In this document: positions 57,375-64,000 of the stretch, in pieces
Layout: every line of letters starts with the position of its first letter
How positions within the stretch are numbered: position 1 is the first letter of the stretch
Source of the DNA: Raffaelea ambrosiae
Lineage: Eukaryota > Ascomycota > Sordariomycetes > Ophiostomatales > Ophiostomataceae
Direction: 5' to 3'
DNA: 64,000 bases
Assembly (NCBI GenBank): GCA_002778195.1
Contig: PCDI01000018.1
Coordinates: 11,283-75,282, forward strand
Notes under the pieces: generated by a model
Told to the model about the DNA's origin: nothing
The model's database searches: none
The model's input: the letters and a program-made list of their open reading frames with translations, nothing else
Translations under genes and position numbers: made by a program

Positions 57375-57432
57375 GTGTGTGTGTGTGTATGTAAGATACA
57401 TAGTATGTGCGTGCGTGCGTGTGTGCGTGCTT
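57375..57432 (+). repeat. GT/GTGC microsatellite
   Basis: Alternating GTGTGT and GTGCGTGC runs, interrupted by a GTAAGATACATAG word at 57391-57403. Confidence 0.7.
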
Positions 57433-57940
57433 GCAGGTGGGTGTGTGTACGAGGATGTGAGCGTATGTCTGGAGAGGCTTGTACGAGTACTCGTATCTTA
57501 CCGGCTATCCTACTGGACTGACAAGTTATTGCAAAGTATCCATTATCACGTTTGCGCGGCGCTCGCGCGGGACGTTTGGTTTATTTTTTGGTTGATCGTT
57601 CTGCGGTTCCTGATTTTTTTTGCCCCCTATAATTGCACTAGCACTGGCAAGCACATGGAGAGGGGGGATCGGGGCGGTGCGTGGCTGGGCTGGTGATGCG
57701 CCGCGCAAATAAAGAGTGCTTCCGGGCTGGCACGTAACTATATACCACAGAAAATATACATTAGGTGCGCAAGCTCGTAGGGGCGGATGCGCAGGGCACG
57801 CCGACCCGGTGTGGACAGCGTGCTGGCAAGGACGAGAAAGTCGGATTCACAGCGGCCTGCAGTAGTACGTAATTTCCTGTAAGATGCATGGTATTCCGCT
57901 ATATTGCGAGATGCATTGTGCATTGCGGGATACGTACGAG

Positions 57941-58015
57941 TAGAGATACATCCCAGGATACATCGTAGAGATACATCGTAAAGATACATCGTAGAGATAC
58001 ATCGTACAGATACAT
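57941..58015 (+). repeat. GATACATCGTA tandem array
   Basis: Five near-identical 14 bp units reading AGATACATCGTA plus two spacer bases, between 57943 and 58012. The complementary array is at 58324-58370. Confidence 0.75.
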
Positions 58016-58323
58016 AAGCGGACACACATATCGCTCGCTCAGACAACCAACAGCAGCTTTGATTAGATCGATGGGACGGGGAGGGCAGACGAGAACAGAA
58101 AGAAAAAGGGGGGTGGGCGGGGTCAGTGTGGTGGCAGGGAGGTCAGCTTTCCAAGCTTACTTTGGCGGACGCATCTTACGATTCTGCGAGCAAGGAGTGT
58201 GCTCGCGTAGATTTGGGCCGTTTGGTGGATTTTTATCTCACGGGGGCATCGCTGTTGGTAGGGTACATACTCGTGCAATGAGCTGTATCTGGTGGTTTGT
58301 AAGATACAGTGCAATCAATACCT

Positions 58324-58370
58324 TGGGATGTATCTCGCTATGTATCGCTATGTATCGCTATGTATCTTAT
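58324..58370 (+). repeat. CTATGTATCG tandem array, complementary to the first
   Basis: Three CTATGTATCG units preceded by TGGGATGTATCTC, which is the exact complement of GAGATACATCCCA at about 57943-57955. The two arrays form an inverted pair about 0.35 kb apart. Confidence 0.7.
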
Positions 58371-59667
58371 TAGCCACGGGTACTCATAACTACCATATCT
58401 TGTGCGAGTATATTTTTTTCTCTCATTTTTGGCTGCCTTTCTCGTCTTTCTGATATTGTCCGTTCTGGCTAGCGCCGTTTCATTGGCGTCCAAAATTGGT
58501 ATGGCTGGCAAATAACAGGAGCACCAGGAGCCCATTGGGGCAAGGGAAGGGATAAAAAAAATCAGGATTGAGCTGCGGGCGCCACCAGTGCGCCGCCGCC
58601 GTTTCCTCCCGTATTAAACCACGAGTACGAGTGTCACTGTACACAGTACATAGGAAGCGCGAAGCGTGGGAAGTGTACATCCTCGCCAGCACACCTTGCT
58701 ACGGAAAGCCACTGTCCTCTCGTGCCGGTACAGTGTGCGATACAAGGTTCTCCATTCCGGTGGAGGTCCCATGTTTGACGTATCTTATTTTGTGATGTAT
58801 CTGTTATTCTGCAGCATCTGTTATATCTGCAGTCTTTGCTGCCCGCTCCTACGAGTACTCGTTCTGTCCCTGCTGACCACGTTGCATTTCTGTATTTCTT
58901 ATTATTTGTATATTGTGCCTTCTTGTATCTGCTGTGCCCGTTTCCCGTGTCCCTTACAAGTATCCTTTGCATCTTTGCCTGTGTCTCTCACATGAGATAA
59001 GACACAACGATACCTCCCTAAATTTACACCGTATAATATGCACTCGTAAGATACCTGGGCGCACTAGGCTGGCCTGGGACAAAGTTGGCATATTGTATCC
59101 ACTCCGGGCGGTAGCCCGGCTTAACGCAGCTTGACATCGTCTTGCCAGCATCCCATCCTCTTTTAACGCTCGATCTTGTTGCTGAAGCCGTTTTATTAAT
59201 TTTTTTGGGTTCTTTCCCACCACGTCCGATCGATCGAGCTAACCGTGGCGCTTCCATTCGAGCCCATTTCACCCCCAGCCCTGCTCCCCTAAAACTTGTG
59301 CTCGCACATACACAGACTGTATGTACAGACTATGCATCTTATGTAGCACTCGTAATAATACTCCCGTATGCGCTAGTCATCCGTTTCCCTGTGCCCCTGG
59401 TCATCTCGCTGTCATCGAGCACATCAATCGCCGCTACAGACTGTGTACGAGCAGATACGCATCCTTCTTGCCCACCACACCGATGGTTATCCCTCTTGTC
59501 CCCACTGGCTTGCCAAGACAAAAGGTTGCGAGGCAGTTTTGCCGTATCTTTGAAGGGTGTTGTTTGAGGGGCCATGGAGCGCGCATTTCCAGCTGTCTCG
59601 GCTTTCCAGACCCCTCTGTCACCCCCTGCTGTGCTCTGGGATTCAGGACAGTACTATGTCCTGGTCC

Positions 59668-59704
59668 AGTTGGCAGTTGGCAGTTGGCAGTTGGCAGTTG
59701 GCAG
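59668..59704 (+). repeat. CAGTTGG tandem repeat, five copies
   Basis: Five perfect head-to-tail 7 bp units, ending in CAGCTTCAG. No coding frame around it. Confidence 0.8.
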
Positions 59705-61919
59705 CTTCAGCGATTTGTGGACTCGCCCAGATCCGCTAATCCTCCTGGCACAAAAAGCAAAGGGATAAACGGGCAGGGCGGGGATCGCTACGAGTACCTA
59801 TTTTGGTTCTGCAGGCACAGCACTGTGTAAATGCACTTCACACGAGATGACTGGGACAAGGGACCCAAGAAGACCCCAGATCGAAGATGTGTCGAGGTTC
59901 GGGACGGCGGGGGGAGAGGAGGGTGGCGACTACTATGTATGTATCTTTGTATGTACGCCATACTGTGGGATACTTAAGAATGTGGTACTATTATGTGATG
60001 GCACAACCGATTCCAGATTCGTTGAGAAGTGGGCTTCCCAGCCGGGAACATAATCTTACCATGTTCCGCCACTAGTTGCCGAGGTTCGAGCTGTTAGCAT
60101 CTTTAAAGGAAATTACCAACCCAGAGCCTAATACTGTAATCGAGACATTACTTTGCACACACGTAGACGGTGTAGCAAATATGTTGCTATGCCTAGAGGA
60201 TACAAGGCAGGCGGTGGCATGCTTTTGACACCAGCCATTCTCATCAGCAGCACCGAGTGAGAGAACTTGTTCTGGGCACTGGGGTGAAAGAGAGGTACCA
60301 CTGGATGGTATGGTCTAACTACTCATACAGGAGGGGGGGCAAGGGCAAACCGTTGGACGTTGAAATTTTAGTGGGTGGTGCCCAGTGTTGCCGATCTGAG
60401 ATGATAATAACAACAATGGCCCATATTACACACAGTATCATGGGTAGTTCGCACAGTACAGTCCAGGCATAAGCAGGTGCGCATGTGCTGAAAAGCGAGG
60501 GAGGGAAAAAAGGATGATGATCAAAGAGGGGCGCGGGTGAGGAACGCCTGCAATTTGCTCTTCTGTCAGGACGAAATGCTCCGCCTCCCTGTCTAGTGGT
60601 CCCCAGATCACGCAGACCCAGAAATCTCGAAAGAAATAACTCGGGTTGGATCGTTCGATTTTAGGTGGCGCCCTGACCGATTTGTCTAGTGCGCTGTCCC
60701 GCCCCCGACAGGAGGGTTCAGCTTTTCTTGTCGATCGGTAAGATACATGGCGAGACCTGTCACCCTGCCTGACCAGCCAATTAATTTACTGCTCCTGCCT
60801 CGTACTGGAACACGGCCTCCACGGTCGTCCTGGAGCACCAAAGAAGGGGAGCAAGGCACAAGCCTTCTGTAAATGCCTGATGAACTGATCGTGCACTCCT
60901 GGTGGGGTGGTGCCCCAGCGATGGTGTTCACATCTCGTGGCTTGCGAGTCCGCTGGAGATTCGCGCATTCGCCCAGTCTTTTCTACTGCCTGTTCAGGCT
61001 GCGTGCCGCACAGACAAATATAAAAGAAGAATAGGTGCTCGTTTTGCGCCCGCCCGTCTTTCTGTGAGCATGAGATAGCTGCGTTTCGCCTAGTTTTGTT
61101 TTGGCGCGAAGACAATGTTGCTCGCTCTTGCTGTCTGATTCCTGCGTCTTGGCCGAGCCCGGTTGTCTATATCATCTGCGACAGAATAAACCTCACACAC
61201 CGCACTGAATCACAGACTTGAAAAAAGATAAGTCACGGTGGGAGATACTAACTAGGTTGAGGTATGGAGGCACCACTAGTGACACAAATGACGCAGGAGA
61301 ATGCTCCGTAGCCAAGCTTCACAGGCTCTGTTCGCGGTGTCTTTTACTTGTATGTGCTGGATTTATGTCAGTCGTTGTTTGACAACAAGTTGTTCCGCTG
61401 TTGTATAGTTGGTGAATAAAAAAGGGGATATACTTTGTGTTGGTTCGTTGCCAGACTAGTGTCCTAAAACCAATGTGCAACAGACGTATTGGGCGGAAAG
61501 CCTTGTTTGGCTTGCAAGATACCGTACTCGTATTGACAGTTCCATCTCCGCTGCCAATCCTCACATGGATAGCGGGTTCCAGCAGCTGGGTTGTTCCCGC
61601 ACCGCTTGGCCCTAGCCAACGGGACAATTGGACGCTAGCTTCCTGGCCCATCGCTTGTCGGGATAAGGCAACAAAGCCTGCCACTTCCTACAACTTGTAC
61701 ACATCATTCTGCAGAACTTCTTCTCAACACCTCATATAACTATCTGGTTGGCAACAAGGATACGCAGTCATATGAATAAAATCGGGTGGTTTGAGCATGC
61801 CCCTGGCTCCCTCGATTGGCTTCTCGGTCTGACCTCGCAACAGTAAAGCTTTTATTTAGGGGTTCCTTATTTTTTTCTTTTCTTTTCGAAAATCTATGTA
61901 TCAAAATACGCATATGAAA

Positions 61920-64000
61920 TCACAGCAAGACCTCGAGGTTGATCTCGAGAATGCTTACTGGGTATCTATAATACGTTAGAATAACCAGCTTTTGTCCATA
62001 TATATTTAGTTGGAGTTCGTTGGATTTGCTTACCTTAGCCCAAATGATTCCAACACGGACGGGTGTAGTACACCAAGTTCGCCGATGCGCTCCGTCTTGC
62101 CTCCAACGCGCAAGAGAATAGCTGCCGCGCGGCCAGGGAAGAAGGTCGGGTCCTCAATCTCTTGGATGAAATACCCGTCTATACCAGGCAGTTGCGATGA
62201 TTCGTCGCCTGTGATGAAAGAGCTCCGAAGCATCAGCATGACGCGGTCGAGCAAACCATGCACAACCTCGAAACCCGCGGACTTGGACGAATATGCCGCC
62301 GCCCAGTGTCTTTCATTTCGAGCCTGCAAATGTCATTAGTCTCACAGTCGTCCCGGGTGTTGCAGCTAAAAATTACATGTCGTTCAACCATATCGTCCTT
62401 AAACGCAACGTCGGAGACCTCAGTGATCATGATCGGTAGAGGCACGCTTTTATTTTCGCGTATCGTCTTTAACAACCCAGGGATCAAAGACGTTCTCACC
62501 ACCTGGTATTCAGCGGTCTTGGGGTTTGCCAGCTTGATTGCTGTTTTCCCGTCGTCCTTTTTATTGAGCCACGCGAAATTTTCGTCATGCGAACAGAGAA
62601 TCAGTGGCATGACTTCCGTCCACCCAGCCATAGCTGTTTCAAACCGAACAATGTCGGCGAGTTTGTTGATCATCAGTGGTTGACCAATTGTTGCCGACTT
62701 GTTCGGCGAGGATCGAGGTAGCTTGTTGAACCCGTACGCGACTGCTGCATCTTCCATCTGTACGTGGTTTAGAATCTAATCTATAGAGGAGCAAATGGCA
62801 CTTAACTGGCACTCGGGTTGATGAAACTTACAATGTCACATGGGTGTAAAACATCGGCGCGTGTGGGTGGTACGGAGACGCGAAGAATCTTCCCATCTTT
62901 GGAAGGCTCGGCCGAGTACGTGACTTTGTTCAACAACTTACACAAAGCAGCAGGCGACTCTTCAAGGCCACAGCATTGGTTGATATAATCCACTTCCACG
63001 TCCATGACTCTTGTCGTCAAACTCGGCGTGACTCGGCTTTGTTTGTTGTGTTCCGAAACAATACGGACAGGCTCAACAGTGAACTGGTCTTCACAGTATT
63101 GGGAGAACATTGTAACCATGATATTGCAGACTGCACAACAAAATTGTCTCAGTCAAGCCCGGAGAAAGAAAGTAAACAAAAAGAGAAAAGAACAGGGAAA
63201 TAGGTAGACAGGCATGCGGAAGAACAGCGTCGGTGGAAATCACTTACCGATATCTAATTTGGTCACGTCAGTAGCCGTGATCTCAATGAACACATTTTTG
63301 GTGTTGATTGAGATTTTGGAGTGGTCGCTATTGATGATTGGTGGCAATGAACAAACAACACGATCAGCGTCGTAAATGACAGGGTACATGGGCTTATCAC
63401 GAATGATGTGAAGGTAGCGGCCGAGATGTTTGTCGGATTCGTAAAAAGTCATCAGCTCGCCTCCGGACATCTCCCGACTTTGATTTAGCGGAACGAAATT
63501 GATGCTTTCCGGGAGATGTGCCTCATATGTGAAGGGGCCCTGGATTGTATCCAAATCATGGGTTCCGATAGAGACCCTAAATATGGCGTGCACCTGTCAG
63601 CCACTGATCACCCCCCAGCATCAGTGTTCATCCTCACGTACAGTGTTCTCTGCCTGGCTAGGTTCTGGTGGAGCTTGTCTTGCAGGCTGATGAAGGAGTC
63701 GTATGTGGCCTTGTCGAAATTGATGTTTCGCAGAATAGCTCCAGCCACGTACGGCCGTACAGCCTCTGTCTGCTTGCTCACCGTGATGGTTTGCATCTTT
63801 TCCAGTGGGATGTCCATCAACTTGAATGTGGGCATGGGGTATTTCCCGCGAAACACATTGAGATTCATAGATATACCCTCGAAGCAAAGCATGTCATATC
63901 CTGTATCACCCCCCACCCCCCGCTGTTAGACATCTTCCCGTTCCAAAAGCAATCTTGCATTTGCCGGTTGGAAGAGATGGGAAAAGCTGGCTCACGGTTG
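61920..64000 (-). CDS. FRS1: Phenylalanyl-tRNA synthetase beta subunit, cytosolic (5' end beyond window)
   Basis: Six visible exons: 63900-63642, 63576-63248, 63130-62832, 62757-62377, 62323-62034 and 61965-61920, in phase, about 534 residues. The first visible exon needs one base from an upstream exon (giving [10 protein letters not shown]), so the gene continues past the right edge. Conserved blocks: [15 protein letters not shown] [39 protein letters not shown] then [25 protein letters not shown] with [13 protein letters not shown], and the end [25 protein letters not shown]. The beta subunit holds the editing (B3/B4) domain and pairs with alpha to charge tRNA-Phe in the cytosol. The last exon is only 46 nt. 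Confidence 0.93.

Larger units (their letters stand above)
56289..61919. promoter_or_regulatory. Long gene-free region upstream of nsdD
   Basis: 5.6 kb without a gene I can support, lying between the nsdD start and the FRS1 3' end. It begins with a 500 bp pyrimidine-rich leader on the nsdD strand. Long upstream regions are usual for fungal developmental regulators. It contains GT-rich microsatellites (57375-57432), complementary GATACAT arrays (57941-58015 and 58324-58370), a CAGTTGG tandem repeat (59668-59704), and repeated TACGAGTA and GTAAGATAC motifs. Low-complexity frames such as 57202-57696 are not genes. Confidence 0.55.

Noticed and set aside
57202..57696. 164-residue plus-strand frame
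   Set aside because: Low-complexity translation of the GT microsatellite and Gly/Trp-rich sequence.
1..64000. CRISPR arrays, bacterial operons, tRNA and rRNA genes
   Set aside because: No regularly spaced repeat-spacer array, no ribosomal RNA blocks and no tRNA T-loop pattern that I could confirm by eye; a tRNA covariance scan would settle the last point.

Overview
This is nuclear DNA of a filamentous ascomycete (Pezizomycotina), most likely a Sordariomycete. The genes are split by short GT-AG introns (about 50-170 nt) with CTAAC-like branch points and have fungal-only architectures: a GATA factor of the NsdD type, GH72 glucanosyltransferase, cellobiose dehydrogenase with CBM1, and a C2-domain phosphatidylserine decarboxylase. 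The left edge shows repeat-induced point mutation (RIP). Exon models were built by hand from splice signals, reading phase and family conservation; every joined model below keeps phase.

Left edge (1-7.1 kb): a TA-rich, CA/TG-poor, RIP-degraded repeat block with 58-60 bp tandem units, followed at once by a gene joining a UvrD-like superfamily 1 helicase to a RecB-like PD-(D/E)XK nuclease. Then 1.7 kb without a recognisable gene.

Metabolic island (7.1-18.9 kb): a fungal transcription factor lacking a zinc cluster, divergent from a class IV aminotransferase of the (R)-selective amine transaminase type, then an amino-acid permease relic, an UNC93-like transporter, an N,N-dimethylformamidase-like enzyme and an Atg22-like transporter. 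Together they suggest an amine/amide utilisation cluster (inference). 18.9-22.3 kb holds no intact gene but has two related LTR-like blocks.

Oxidative lignocellulose island (22.3-34.9 kb): a sugar transporter relic, a catalase, a GMC oxidoreductase, an AA9 lytic polysaccharide monooxygenase gene with one internal stop, and an intact cellobiose dehydrogenase. The AA9 and cellobiose dehydrogenase genes are divergent, as are the catalase and GMC genes. CDH donates electrons to AA9 enzymes in known systems; catalase would remove peroxide. A broken SRAP (HMCES-like) gene follows.

Housekeeping half (37.3-64 kb): phosphatidylserine decarboxylase (PSD2), coatomer epsilon (SEC28), free methionine-R-sulfoxide reductase, DBP5, BZZ1, a GH72 enzyme, nsdD and the 3' part of cytosolic PheRS beta (FRS1), cut by the right edge. 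The nsdD frame has an in-frame TGA where relatives have arginine. The 5.6 kb between nsdD and FRS1 is gene-free but rich in a recurring short motif pair (TACGAGTA and GTAAGATAC) and in complementary GATACAT arrays.
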